Shown here one piece after another: positions 8,274 through 17,023 of a stretch of 64,000 nucleotides of DNA (position 1 is its first letter; every line of letters begins with the position of its first letter). A program made the translations under genes and the position numbers. Location: NCBI RefSeq assembly GCF_030316845.1, contig NZ_JASZYS010000011.1, positions 186,001 to 250,000 of the forward strand. The letters are read 5' to 3'. The stretch comes from Variovorax davisae. GTDB lineage: Bacteria; Pseudomonadota; Gammaproteobacteria; Burkholderiales; Burkholderiaceae_C. The notes beneath the pieces were generated by a model. That model searched no databases, was not told the DNA's origin, and saw only the letters and a program-made list of their open reading frames with translations.

Positions 8274-9935
8274 ATGGACATGACTGTCGAGATGGAAGTG
8301 GTGGAGGCCGCCGGCGCGAGCGCCGCCCGGCCGGTGTTGTCGGTGCGCGACCTGGCCGTGGCCTTGCCGCGCGGGGGCGACCGTGCGCACGCGGTGGCGC
8401 AGATCAGCTTCGACGTGCCGCCGGGGCAGATCGTCTGCCTGCTGGGCGAATCGGGCTCGGGCAAGTCGGTGCTCGCCGGCGCCGTGATGGGCCTGCTGCC
8501 GCCCGGCCTGGTGCCGGTGGCGGGGTCGATCCAGCTGCACGGCCGCGAGCTGGTCGGCGCCTCGCAGGCCGAGTTCCGCGCGCTGCGCGGGCCGACCATG
8601 GCGATGGTGTTCCAGGAGCCGATGACCGCGCTGAACCCGGTCATGACCTGCGGCCAGCAGATCGACGAGATGCTCAGCGAACACGTGCGGATGGACCGGG
8701 CGCGACGCCGCGAAGCCATCCTCGACATCATGGTGCGCGTGCGGCTGCCCGAGCCGCAGCGCATCTACGATTCGTATCCGCACCAGCTGTCGGGCGGCCA
8801 GCGCCAGCGCATCGTGATCGCCATCGCGCTGATCCTCAAGCCGGCGCTGCTGATCTGCGACGAGCCGACCACCGCGCTGGACGTGACCACGCAGGCCGAG
8901 ATCCTGAAGCTGATCCGCGAGCTGCAGACCGAGAACGGCACGGCGGTGCTGTTCATCACCCACGATTTCGGCGTCGTGGCCGAGATCGCGGACCAGGTCG
9001 TGGTGCTGCAGCTGGGCCGGATGATCGAGCGCGGCGCCGCGCGCACGGTGCTCACGCAGCCGCGCGACCCCTACACGAAGATGCTGCTGGCCGCCGTGCC
9101 CGAACTGGAGGTGCATCCGCGGCCGCCCATCACCGACAACTTCCCGCTGCTGGACGCGCGTGGCATCGTCAAGACCTACGTCAGCGGCAGCTGGCCCGGA
9201 AAGCGGCGCGAAGTGCAGGCCGTCAAGGAAGCGTCGCTGGTGGTGCGGCCGAAGGAGACCGTGGGCATCGTGGGCGAATCGGGCTCGGGCAAGTCGACGC
9301 TGGCGCGCTGCATCGCGCGGCTGATCGATCCGACCGCCGGTGAGATCCATGCCAACGGCCGTTCCGTGGCCCACCTGCGCGGGCGCCTGCTGTCGCCCTT
9401 CCGGCGCGACGTGCAGGTGATTTTCCAGGACCCCTACCGCTCGCTCAACCCGCGCCAGACGGTCGGTGCTTCGATCATCGAGGGGCCCCTGAACTTCGGC
9501 GTGCCCTACGACGTGGCCTGGCAGCGGGCCGAGGCGCTGATGCACCTGGTGCGGCTCCAGCCCGCGGCCCTTCGCCGCTACCCGAGCGAGTTCTCCGGCG
9601 GGCAGCGCCAGCGCATCTGCATCGCGCGCTCGCTGGCCTGCGAGCCCAAGCTGCTGATCGCCGACGAGGCGGTGTCGGCGCTCGATGTCTCGGTGCAGGC
9701 GCAGATCCTGAAGCTGCTGGACGAGATCCAGCAGCAGACCGGCGTCGGCATCCTGTTCATCACGCACGACCTGCGCGTGGCCAGCCAGATCTGCGACCGG
9801 GTGATCGTGATGCGGCAGGGCGTTATCGTCGAGCAGGGCCCGGCGCGCGACGTGCTGCTCTCGCCACGCGAGGACTACACCCGCGCCCTGCTGGCCGCCG
9901 CGCCCGGGCGGGGCTTTGCCTTCGGCCGGGGTTGA
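8274..9935 (+). CDS. Fused dual ATP-binding ABC protein (DppD-DppF fusion)
   Basis: 553 residues containing two complete nucleotide-binding domains. Domain 1 has Walker A GESGSGKSVLAG, signature LSGGQRQRIVIA and Walker B LLICDEPTTALD. Domain 2 has GESGSGKSTLARC, FSGGQRQRICIA and LLIADEAVSALD; Ala in place of the usual Pro there is common in DppF-like domains. The fusion replaces the separate DppD and DppF subunits of the peptide importer and energises the two permeases just upstream. Such fusions are frequent in Burkholderiales and rhizobia. The protein is cytoplasmic and peripheral. ATG 8274 is four bases after the DppC stop; alternative Met codons a few residues downstream cannot be excluded. 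Confidence 0.94.
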   Translation: MDMTVEMEVVEAAGASAARPVLSVRDLAVALPRGGDRAHAVAQISFDVPPGQIVCLLGESGSGKSVLAGAVMGLLPPGLVPVAGSIQLHGRELVGASQAEFRALRGPTMAMVFQEPMTALNPVMTCGQQIDEMLSEHVRMDRARRREAILDIMVRVRLPEPQRIYDSYPHQLSGGQRQRIVIAIALILKPALLICDEPTTALDVTTQAEILKLIRELQTENGTAVLFITHDFGVVAEIADQVVVLQLGRMIERGAARTVLTQPRDPYTKMLLAAVPELEVHPRPPITDNFPLLDARGIVKTYVSGSWPGKRREVQAVKEASLVVRPKETVGIVGESGSGKSTLARCIARLIDPTAGEIHANGRSVAHLRGRLLSPFRRDVQVIFQDPYRSLNPRQTVGASIIEGPLNFGVPYDVAWQRAEALMHLVRLQPAALRRYPSEFSGGQRQRICIARSLACEPKLLIADEAVSALDVSVQAQILKLLDEIQQQTGVGILFITHDLRVASQICDRVIVMRQGVIVEQGPARDVLLSPREDYTRALLAAAPGRGFAFGRG

Positions 9936-9961
9936 GTTCGCGCAAGAAAGGAGCTGTACTC

Positions 9962-11353
9962 ATGTCCTCGACCCGCCTCTTCGAACTGTCTGCCGTCGAG
10001 CTGCTGGCCCGCTACCGCGACCGGTCCCTGTCGCCGGTGGAGGTGGTGCAGTCCGTGCTCGACCGCATCGGGCTGTGGGAGCCGCACATCCGCGCCACCT
10101 ATGCCCTCGACGCCCAGGGCGCGCTGCAGGCCGCCCGGGCCTCCGAGCAGCGTTGGGCGAAGGGCGCGCCGCAAGGCGATCTCGATGGGGTGCCGATCAC
10201 GCTGAAGGAGAACATCGCCACCCGCGGCACCCCGGTGCCGCTGGGCAGCGCCGCCACCGAGCTCAAGCCCGCCGCCGACGACGCGCCGGCGGCGGCCCGG
10301 GTGCGCGAGGCGGGCGCCGTCATCGTGACGAAGACCACCATGCCGGACTTCGGCTTCCTCGGCGCTGCGCCGTCGAGCTTCCACGCCCTGACGCGCAACC
10401 CCTGGAACACGGCGCACAGCACCGGCGGCTCCAGTTCGGGCGCCGGCGCCGCGGCGGCCGCCGGCTACGGGCCGCTGCACCTGGGCACCGACATCGGCGG
10501 CTCGGTGCGCATCCCCGCCAGCTTCTGCGGCGTGTTCGGGCTCAAGCCCAGCCATGGCCGGGTGCCGGTCGACCCGCCCGCGCCCGCCCGGGTGATCGGG
10601 CCGATGACCCGCACCGTGGCCGATGCCGCGCTGCTCATGCAGGTCGTCTCGCGCCCCGATCCGCGCGACTACCTCGGCCTGCCGCCGCAGGACGTCGCCT
10701 GGCAGCGCCTGGCCCGCGGGCCCGCCGGCCTGCGCATCGGCCTGTGGGTCGAACCGCCGGCGTCGGACTGGCAGGTGGACCCGGAGATCCTCGCCGCGGT
10801 GCAGGCGGCGGCGCGCTGCTTCGAGGCGGCCGGCGCCATCGTCGAGCCGCTGAAGGACTGGAGCACCGACGAGATGCAACTGGGGCTGGTGCACTTCTTC
10901 ACGATGCGCTGCCGCGTCGACCTGGCCGCCCTGCCGCCCGAGCGAGCCAGGAAGGCAGCCGCCTATATCCACGCAGCGGCCGGGTTCGCGGCCTCGTTGA
11001 CACCGGAAGACACCTTCCGCGCCTTCACGCGGATGCAGGCGATGCAGGCGGCCACGGCGGCGGCCACGCAGCCGTACGACTTCGTGCTGTCGCCGGTCTC
11101 GCCGGTGCTGCCCTTCGCGGCGGCGTCGACCGGCAGCGATGCGGAGATGTCCACGCGCGACTCCCATTTCACGGTGCCCTTCAACCAGTCCGGCCAGCCG
11201 GCGGCGTCCATCCGCTGCGGGCACTCGGCCTCGGGACTGCCGATCGGCCTGCAGATCGTCGGACGTCGTTTCGACGATCTGGGCGTGCTGCAGATGGCCC
11301 ATTTCTACGAGTCGGTGCGCGGACCGCAGGCGCCCTGGCCCGAACCCCGCTGA
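9962..11353 (+). CDS. Amidase (amidase-signature family)
   Basis: 463-residue amidase-signature hydrolase. The catalytic Lys lies in TLKENIATRGTPVPLGS near residue 82. The Gly/Ser-rich loop STGGSSSGAGAAAAAGYGPL supplies the cis-Ser, and GTDIGGSVRIPASFCGVFGL supplies the nucleophile Ser. These form the Ser-cisSer-Lys triad that hydrolyses carboxamides. Start ATG 9962 has an AAGGAG site. It follows the ABC ATPase in the same operon and precedes two further metallohydrolase-type genes, so its substrate is probably a compound imported by that transporter. GatA, the tRNA amidotransferase subunit, belongs to the same fold, but the context without gatB or gatC argues against that role. Confidence 0.9.
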   Translation: MSSTRLFELSAVELLARYRDRSLSPVEVVQSVLDRIGLWEPHIRATYALDAQGALQAARASEQRWAKGAPQGDLDGVPITLKENIATRGTPVPLGSAATELKPAADDAPAAARVREAGAVIVTKTTMPDFGFLGAAPSSFHALTRNPWNTAHSTGGSSSGAGAAAAAGYGPLHLGTDIGGSVRIPASFCGVFGLKPSHGRVPVDPPAPARVIGPMTRTVADAALLMQVVSRPDPRDYLGLPPQDVAWQRLARGPAGLRIGLWVEPPASDWQVDPEILAAVQAAARCFEAAGAIVEPLKDWSTDEMQLGLVHFFTMRCRVDLAALPPERARKAAAYIHAAAGFAASLTPEDTFRAFTRMQAMQAATAAATQPYDFVLSPVSPVLPFAAASTGSDAEMSTRDSHFTVPFNQSGQPAASIRCGHSASGLPIGLQIVGRRFDDLGVLQMAHFYESVRGPQAPWPEPR

Positions 11354-11369
11354 TCTCCAAGGTCGATCC

Positions 11370-12872
11370 ATGAACGTCTTCATCGCCGGTTTCCAGCACG
11401 AAACCAACACCTTCGCCCCCACCCTGGCCGACTGGGCCGCCTTCCAGGCGGGCTCGGGCTTTCCGCCCTATCGGCGCGGCCCCGAGATCGTCGAGGCCTA
11501 CCGGGGCAAGGCCATTCCCATCGGCGGCTTCATCGTCGAGGCCGAGGCCCGGGGCTGGTCGCTCATCGCCTCGGGCTGGGCCGGTGCCAATCCCTCCGCG
11601 CACGTCACGCGCGATGCCTTCGAGCGCATCGCCGGCGACATCGACGAGGACCTGCGGGCCGCGCTGGCCGGACCGGGCGTGGACGCGGTCTACCTCGACC
11701 TGCACGGCGCGGCCGTGGCCGAGCACCTGGACGATCCCGAGGGCGAACTGCTGGCCCGCGTGCGCGCCCTGGTGGGCCCGCAAGTGCCGATCGTCGCCAG
11801 CCTGGACCTGCATGCCAACGTCACGGCCCGGATGCTGGCGCTGGCCGATGCGCTGGCCGCCTACCGCACCTACCCGCACGTCGACATGAAGGACACCGGC
11901 GCCCTGGCGGCGACGCTGCTGGCCCGCCGGCTCGAACGCGGCGCGCGCGAGCCGCTGGCCGTGCGGCGGCTGGACTTCCTGTTGCCGCTCAATGCCCAGA
12001 GCACCATGACGGCGCCGGCCGACGCGGTGTACGACGAGCTCCTTCGGCTCGACGCGACGCATGGCAGCGTGCTGAGCTTCGCGATGGGCTTTCCCGCCGC
12101 CGACATCGCCGAATGCGGCCCGGTGATCTGGGCCCATGGCGAGGCGGCGGCGACGGCCGTCGACGCGCTCTTCGCGCGCGTGGACCAGCCCCGCAGCCAA
12201 TGGCGCCTGGACCTGAAGACGCCCGAGGCGGCGGTGCGCGAGGCGCTGGCGCTTGCCGCCGGCGCAGACCAGCCGGTCGTGATCGCCGACACCCAGGACA
12301 ACCCGGGCGCGGGCGGCGACAGCAACACCACCGGCATGCTGCACGCGCTGCTGGCCGCCGGCGCCGGGGAGCGCTTCCCGGGCCAGGTGGCGATCGGCCT
12401 GCTGGCCGACCCCGAAGCCGCCGCCCAGGCCCACGCGGCCGGCGAGGGCGCGCAGATCGAGGTCCGGCTCGGCCGCAGCGTGCCCACCTGGGGCGGGCGG
12501 CACAGCGATGCGCCGGTGACGGCGCGCGCCACCGTGCGCCGGCTCGCCGACGGACAGGTCACGCTCAAGGGCCCGATGGGCATGGGCGGCGAAGTGCGGC
12601 TCGGTCCGAGCGCCTGCCTGGAGGTGCAGGGCGTGCTGGTCGGCGTGTGCAGCCGCAAGACCCAGATGCTGGACCGGGAGCTGTTCCGCTTCCTGGGCAT
12701 CGCGCCCGAGTCGATGAAGCTCCTGATCAACAAGAGCTCGGTGCACTTCCGCGCCGATTTCGCCCCCATCGCCAGCCACATCCTGGTGGCCAAGGCGGCG
12801 GGCCCGATGGCGGCCGACCCGGCCGACCTGCCGTGGACCCGGCTGCCCGCCACGATGTCCCTGCGTCCCTGA
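11370..12872 (+). CDS. M81-family metallopeptidase (MlrC-like)
   Basis: 500-residue protein of the MlrC family, named after the microcystin-degrading enzyme of sphingomonads. Conserved features are FIAGFQHETNTFAP at the N-terminus, DLHGAAVAEHLDDPEGELL, ASLDLHANVT and YPHVDMKDTG, which hold probable metal-binding Asp and His residues, and ADTQDNPGAGGDSNTTGML in the middle. It starts 16 bases after the amidase stop. In many proteobacteria MlrC proteins sit beside peptide-type ABC transporters and M20 amidohydrolases, as here. The natural substrate of most members is unknown; cleavage of a modified peptide or amide is a reasonable expectation. Confidence 0.88.
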   Translation: MNVFIAGFQHETNTFAPTLADWAAFQAGSGFPPYRRGPEIVEAYRGKAIPIGGFIVEAEARGWSLIASGWAGANPSAHVTRDAFERIAGDIDEDLRAALAGPGVDAVYLDLHGAAVAEHLDDPEGELLARVRALVGPQVPIVASLDLHANVTARMLALADALAAYRTYPHVDMKDTGALAATLLARRLERGAREPLAVRRLDFLLPLNAQSTMTAPADAVYDELLRLDATHGSVLSFAMGFPAADIAECGPVIWAHGEAAATAVDALFARVDQPRSQWRLDLKTPEAAVREALALAAGADQPVVIADTQDNPGAGGDSNTTGMLHALLAAGAGERFPGQVAIGLLADPEAAAQAHAAGEGAQIEVRLGRSVPTWGGRHSDAPVTARATVRRLADGQVTLKGPMGMGGEVRLGPSACLEVQGVLVGVCSRKTQMLDRELFRFLGIAPESMKLLINKSSVHFRADFAPIASHILVAKAAGPMAADPADLPWTRLPATMSLRP

Positions 12873-12893
12873 ACCCGAACCAAAGGAAAGCCT

Positions 12894-14084
12894 GTGCCCA
12901 AGAGTCCCGAACACTACCTGCAATACATGCGCGACCACGCCCCGGAATTCGTCACCGTGCGGCAGACCATTCACCAGAACCCCGAACTGGGCTTCGAGGA
13001 GCACGGCACCAGCGCGCTGGTGGCGGAGCGCCTGCAGCAGTGGGGCTACGAGGTCCAGCGCGGCGTGGGCGGCACCGGCGTGGTCGGCCGGCTGCGGCGC
13101 GGCAGCGGCGGCAAGAGCGTGGGCATCCGCGCCGACATGGACGCGCTGCCGATCGAGGAGAAGACCGGCCTGGCCTACAGCAGCCGGCGGCCCGGCATCA
13201 TGCACGCCTGCGGGCACGACGGCCACACGGCCATGCTGCTCGGCGCCGCCCAGTACCTGGCGACCGAAGGCGACTTCTCCGGCACGCTCAACTTGATCTT
13301 CCAGCCGGCCGAGGAAGGCATGGGCGGTGCCGTGCGCATGATGGACGACGGCCTGTTCGAGAACTACCCCTGCGATGCCATCTTCGCGATGCACAACATG
13401 CCCGGCCGGCGCCAGGGCGACCTGGCCTTCCGCGACGGGCCGACCATGGCCTCGTCCGACTACGCCACGGTCACCTTGCACGGCGTGGGCGGCCACGGCG
13501 CCATGCCGCAGCACACGCGCGATCCGATCGTGGCCGCCGCCAGCATCGTGATGGCCTTGCAGACGCTGGTCTCCCGCAATGCCGATCCGCAGCAGACCGC
13601 CATCGTCACCGTGGGGGCGATCCACAGCGGCAAGGCCAACAACGTGATCCCGCAGACCGCCACCCTCGAAATCAGCATGCGCGCGCTCACGCGCGAGACC
13701 CGCGTGCTGCTCGAGCAGCGGCTGAAGGCGGTGGTGCAGGCGCAGGCGGAGAGCTTCGGCGTGCGCGCCGAGATCGACTTCCGCCCAGGCTACGCGGTGC
13801 TGGTGAACACGCTGGAAGAGACCGAGTTCGCGCGCGCCATCGGCCGCCAGCTGGTGGGCGATGCGCACGTGGAGCTCCAGGCGCCGCCGGTGACCGGCAG
13901 CGAGGACTTCGCCTTCATGCTCGAGAAGCGGCCCGGCTGCTACCTGATGATCGGCAACGGGCGCGGCGGCGAGCACGGCGGCTGCATGGTCCACAACCCG
14001 GGCTACGACTTCAACGACAGCAACCTGCCCATCGGCGCGGCCTACTGGGCCATGCTCACGGAACACTACCTGGCGCGCGGCTGA
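12894..14084 (+). CDS. M20-family amidohydrolase (hippurate hydrolase / IAA-amino acid hydrolase type)
   Basis: 396-residue binuclear metalloenzyme of the M20D group, which cleaves N-acyl or N-aroyl amino acids such as hippurate (benzoylglycine) and indole-acetyl amino acids. Visible motifs are GIRADMDALPI, MHACGHDGHTAML (metal-binding Cys106 and His108), PAEEGMGGAVRMM with the catalytic Glu, and the C-terminal metal site GSEDFAFMLEKRPG. The start is GTG 12894, 11 bases after an AAAGGAAAG site; no ATG fits. It is the last gene of the transporter operon. With a glycine riboswitch at the head of the cluster and a hydroxybenzoate hydroxylase behind it, an aroyl-glycine is an attractive but unproven substrate. 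Confidence 0.92.
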   Translation: MPKSPEHYLQYMRDHAPEFVTVRQTIHQNPELGFEEHGTSALVAERLQQWGYEVQRGVGGTGVVGRLRRGSGGKSVGIRADMDALPIEEKTGLAYSSRRPGIMHACGHDGHTAMLLGAAQYLATEGDFSGTLNLIFQPAEEGMGGAVRMMDDGLFENYPCDAIFAMHNMPGRRQGDLAFRDGPTMASSDYATVTLHGVGGHGAMPQHTRDPIVAAASIVMALQTLVSRNADPQQTAIVTVGAIHSGKANNVIPQTATLEISMRALTRETRVLLEQRLKAVVQAQAESFGVRAEIDFRPGYAVLVNTLEETEFARAIGRQLVGDAHVELQAPPVTGSEDFAFMLEKRPGCYLMIGNGRGGEHGGCMVHNPGYDFNDSNLPIGAAYWAMLTEHYLARG

Positions 14085-14389
14085 GCCGCGCCGAAGGCCA
14101 GGGCCGCGCCGACCCGGGCGCGCCGGCCGCCGACAAGGCGGCGACGGCTTCCGATCCGACACATCGACGATCCCGATCTTCGTCATCGGCGCGACGCCCT
14201 GGGCCCGATCCCGTGCGGGTGCCGATCTTCCGCCGCTGCCCGCACCGCTGCGCAGCGCCTCGGAAGAAGGGAAAACCCTGATGCCAAGTGCCAGTGCATC
14301 GAGGGTGCGCCTGCGCGCGCCGAAGAACAATGGTCCTCATCGGAGCGAGCAGCCCGAGACCCATGCGCAAGACCCACAACGGAGGCAAC
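14085..14389. other. 305-base gap between amidohydrolase and mobA-like gene, no gene seen
   Basis: No credible reading frame, tRNA or repeat is visible. The sequence stays GC-rich. Short frames here lack ribosome sites and recognisable protein character. It ends with the GGAGG site of the downstream monooxygenase and presumably carries that gene's promoter, but I could not point to convincing -35/-10 boxes. Confidence 0.6.
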
Positions 14390-16288
14390 ATGCAGTTCTA
14401 CCTGAATGGCTACGCTCCCGGCGACCCCGACATCATCAAAGAGGCGCTCCCCGACAGCGTCGACGTCCTCATCGTCGGCAGCGGGCCCGCAGGGGCCTTG
14501 CTGGCGGCTCAGCTGTCGAACTTCCCGCGCATCAGCACCCGGCTGGTCGAGCGCCGCGACGGCCCGCTCAAGGTCGGCCAGGCCGACGGCATCGCCTGCC
14601 GCACGGTCGAGATGTTCGAGGCCTTCGGTCTGGCGCAGAAGCTCATCCGCGAGGCCTACTGGGTCAACGAGACCGTCTTCTGGCGGCCGTCGAAGCAGGA
14701 CCGCACGCGCATCGAGCGCACCGGCCGGGTGCAGGACACCGAGGACGGCCTGTCCGAGTTTCCGCACCTGATCGTCAACCAGGCCCGGCTGCAGCAGTAC
14801 CTGCTCGACCACATGCGCATGTCGCCGACCCGGCTCGAGGCCAGCTACGGACTGGAATTCGTCGCCCTGACGGTGGAGCCCGAGGGCGAGCACCCGGTCG
14901 TCGTGACCTTGCGCGACGTCGCCAAGGGCGCCGAGACCACGGTCCGCGCGCGCTACGTGGTGGGCTGCGACGGCGCGCGCAGCGGGGTGCGCCAATCGAT
15001 CGGCGCCATGCCGCACGGCGACTTCGCCAACCATGCCTGGGGCGTCGTCGACATGCTGGCCGTGACCGACTTCCCGGACATCCGGCTCAAGGCCGCCATC
15101 CAGTCCGCGGACGAGGGCAACATCCTGCTCATCCCGCGCGAGGGCGGCTACATGGTGCGGCTCTATGTCGACCTCGGCGACATCGACCCGGACCATCGCG
15201 AGGCCATCAGGGACTTTACCCAGGAGAAGGTCATCGCGACCGCCCAGCGCGTGCTGCACCCGTACTCGCTCGACGTCAAGCGGGTGGTGTGGTTCGCGGT
15301 GTACCAGGTGGGCCAGCGCGTCACCGACCGCTTCGACGATGTGCCCGCGGACCAGGCCGGCGCGCGCCTGCCGCGCGTCTTCATCGCCGGCGATGCCTGC
15401 CACACTCATAGCGCGAAGGCCGGCCAGGGCATGAACGTCTCGATGCAGGACGCCTTCAACCTGGGCTGGAAGCTCGCCGCGGTGCTCGAGGGACGCGCCG
15501 GCGCGGAACTGCTGCGCACCTACAACGTCGAGCGCCATGCGATCGCGCAGCGGCTGATCGACTTCGACAAGGAGTGGTCGAAGATCATGGCCTCGCAGCC
15601 GTTGGATCCGGACCATCCGGAACTCGGCGGTGTCGATCCGCAGGAGCTTCAGGCCTACTTCGTGAAGTCCGGCCGCTACACGGCCGGCGTCGCGACGCAC
15701 TACACGCCGACGACGGCGCTGACGGCCGAGGCCACCCACCAGGACCTCGCGCGCGGCTTCACGATCGGCATGCGCTTCCACTCGGCCCCGGTCGTGCGCC
15801 TGGCCGATGCCAAGCCGGTCCAGCTCGGCCATGCCGCCCGCGCCGATGGCGCCTGGCGCCTCTATGCGTTCGCCGATGCGGCCGGCCGGCGCCTGCGCGA
15901 GCTCATGGCCTTCCTGGCGGATTCGGCGGCTTCGCCGATCCGCCGCTTCACGCCCGCCGGGGCCGATGTCGACATCGACAGCGTCATCGACGTGCGCGCG
16001 GTCTTCCAGCAGGGGCACCTCGCGCTCAAGGTGGAGGCGCTGCCGTCGATCCTGCTGCCGCGCAAGGGCTGCTTCGGCCTCGTCGACTACGAGAAGGCCT
16101 ACTGCCCCGACCTCCGGAACGGCCCCGACATCTTCGACCTGCGCGGCATCGACCGTGCGCAGGGTGCGATGGTGGTCGTGCGTCCCGACCAGTACGTCTC
16201 GAACGTGCTCCCGCTCGACGCACACGACGAACTCGCCGCCTTCTTCGGGCGCTTCCTGCTCGACCAGCGGCCGTCGCGCAGGCCATAG
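14390..16288 (+). CDS. mobA: FAD-dependent 3-hydroxybenzoate 4-monooxygenase-like (MobA type)
   Basis: 632-residue class A flavin monooxygenase. It has the N-terminal FAD fold DVLIVGSGPAGALLAAQL, the GQADGIACRTVEMFEAFG motif, VVGCDGARSGVRQSIG, and the second FAD motif RVFIAGDACHTHSAKAGQGM, ending in a thioredoxin-like domain. From memory it resembles Comamonas MobA (about 639 residues), including the DLRGIDRAQGAMVVVRPDQY C-terminus. MobA converts 3-hydroxybenzoate to protocatechuate with NADPH and O2; phenol 2-monooxygenases are the main alternative. Start ATG 14390 follows GGAGG. No other ring-cleavage genes lie here, so protocatechuate would be processed by enzymes encoded elsewhere. Substrate identity rests on remembered similarity. 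Confidence 0.8.
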   Translation: MQFYLNGYAPGDPDIIKEALPDSVDVLIVGSGPAGALLAAQLSNFPRISTRLVERRDGPLKVGQADGIACRTVEMFEAFGLAQKLIREAYWVNETVFWRPSKQDRTRIERTGRVQDTEDGLSEFPHLIVNQARLQQYLLDHMRMSPTRLEASYGLEFVALTVEPEGEHPVVVTLRDVAKGAETTVRARYVVGCDGARSGVRQSIGAMPHGDFANHAWGVVDMLAVTDFPDIRLKAAIQSADEGNILLIPREGGYMVRLYVDLGDIDPDHREAIRDFTQEKVIATAQRVLHPYSLDVKRVVWFAVYQVGQRVTDRFDDVPADQAGARLPRVFIAGDACHTHSAKAGQGMNVSMQDAFNLGWKLAAVLEGRAGAELLRTYNVERHAIAQRLIDFDKEWSKIMASQPLDPDHPELGGVDPQELQAYFVKSGRYTAGVATHYTPTTALTAEATHQDLARGFTIGMRFHSAPVVRLADAKPVQLGHAARADGAWRLYAFADAAGRRLRELMAFLADSAASPIRRFTPAGADVDIDSVIDVRAVFQQGHLALKVEALPSILLPRKGCFGLVDYEKAYCPDLRNGPDIFDLRGIDRAQGAMVVVRPDQYVSNVLPLDAHDELAAFFGRFLLDQRPSRRP

Positions 16289-16305
16289 CGCTCCAGAGTT
16301 TTCCT

Positions 16306-16360
16306 CATATGAATAGCTGAAATGCTTCTAGCCCGGCAGGGCTGGAACGCGCGCGTTGGC
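16306..16360 (+). promoter_or_regulatory. Sulfur-regulon promoter module (FMN reductase gene), weak form
   Basis: CATA at 16306-16309, exactly 17 bases, then TCTAG at 16327-16331, matching the first two boxes of the module shared by nine other promoters in 18-46 kb. The -10 position (around 16352) has no clear hexamer, so this is the least certain member. It lies about 80 bases before the FMN reductase ATG. Confidence 0.45.
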
Positions 16361-16409
16361 GGCACAGTCGGATATCCAACAACTTCGCGCAGCGCGAGCT
16401 CCCCCTGTC

Positions 16410-16988
16410 ATGGCCCACAAACTCAAGATCGTCGCCGTCTCCGGCGGCCTGCAGCGCCCGTCCCGCACGCTGGCATTGGTCGAGCAGCTGCTCGAAGGAC
16501 TCACCGACGCGCTTCCGGCCGAAGCGCGCCTGATCCAGCTCGGCGACATCGTGCCCAAGTTCGGCAGCGTGCTGCAGCGCAAGCATCTGCCGGCCGAGGT
16601 CGAATCGCATCTGCGCGACATCGAGACCGCCGACCTCCTGCTGGTGGCGAGTCCGATCTACCGGGGCTCCTACACGGGCCTCTTCAAGCACCTGTTCGAT
16701 TTCGTCCATCACGAGTCGCTGATCGACGTCCCGGTGCTGCTCGCCGCCACCGGCGGCAGCGACCGGCATGCGCTCGCCATCGACCATCAGCTGCGCCCGC
16801 TGTTTAGCTTCTTCCAGGCGCACACGCTGCCGATCGGGGTCTATGCGACCGACAAGGAGTTCGACGACTACCGTGTCGCCAGCGCCTCGCTGCAGGCACG
16901 CATCGACCTGGCGGTCGAACGCGCGCTGCCGGTGCTGCGCCAGCGCGCCAGGGGCGCCGCGGCCGTGTCCGTGCTCTCGCTGGCCTGA
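16410..16988 (+). CDS. msuE: NADPH-dependent FMN reductase (MsuE/SsuE type)
   Basis: 192-residue flavodoxin-like reductase. The N-terminal KIVAVSGGLQRPSRTLALVE is the FMN-binding P-loop and the middle DLLLVASPIYRGSYTGLFKH is the flavin-contacting segment of the SsuE/MsuE branch. These enzymes hand reduced FMN to two-component monooxygenases that release sulfite from alkanesulfonates or methanesulfonate. Start ATG 16410 was chosen because the conserved core begins four residues later. It is convergent with the CysB-like regulator and lies near two luciferase-type monooxygenases that would need FMNH2, so it is the probable flavin supplier for this island. The msuE label, as opposed to ssuE, is tentative. 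Confidence 0.85.
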   Translation: MAHKLKIVAVSGGLQRPSRTLALVEQLLEGLTDALPAEARLIQLGDIVPKFGSVLQRKHLPAEVESHLRDIETADLLLVASPIYRGSYTGLFKHLFDFVHHESLIDVPVLLAATGGSDRHALAIDHQLRPLFSFFQAHTLPIGVYATDKEFDDYRVASASLQARIDLAVERALPVLRQRARGAAAVSVLSLA

Positions 16989-16994
16989 GCCGCC

Positions 16995-17014
16995 TCGGCG
17001 CGCCGCCGCGCCGA
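16995..17014. terminator. 8-bp hairpin between convergent genes
   Basis: TCGGCGCG (16995-17002), loop CCGC, CGCGCCGA (17007-17014): a perfect stem located between the convergent FMN reductase and LysR genes. It lacks a U-run on either side but could act bidirectionally. Confidence 0.45.
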
Positions 17015-17023
17015 CCTGTCGGG

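Noticed and set aside
6296..8764. 822-codon minus-strand frame opposite the dipeptide permeases
   Set aside because: His/Gln/Arg/Gly-rich low-complexity shadow; the plus strand encodes clear DppB and DppC permeases and an ATPase.
14085..14389. Gap before mobA considered as a degraded regulator gene
   Set aside because: No helix-turn-helix text or other recognisable residue pattern in any of the six frames.
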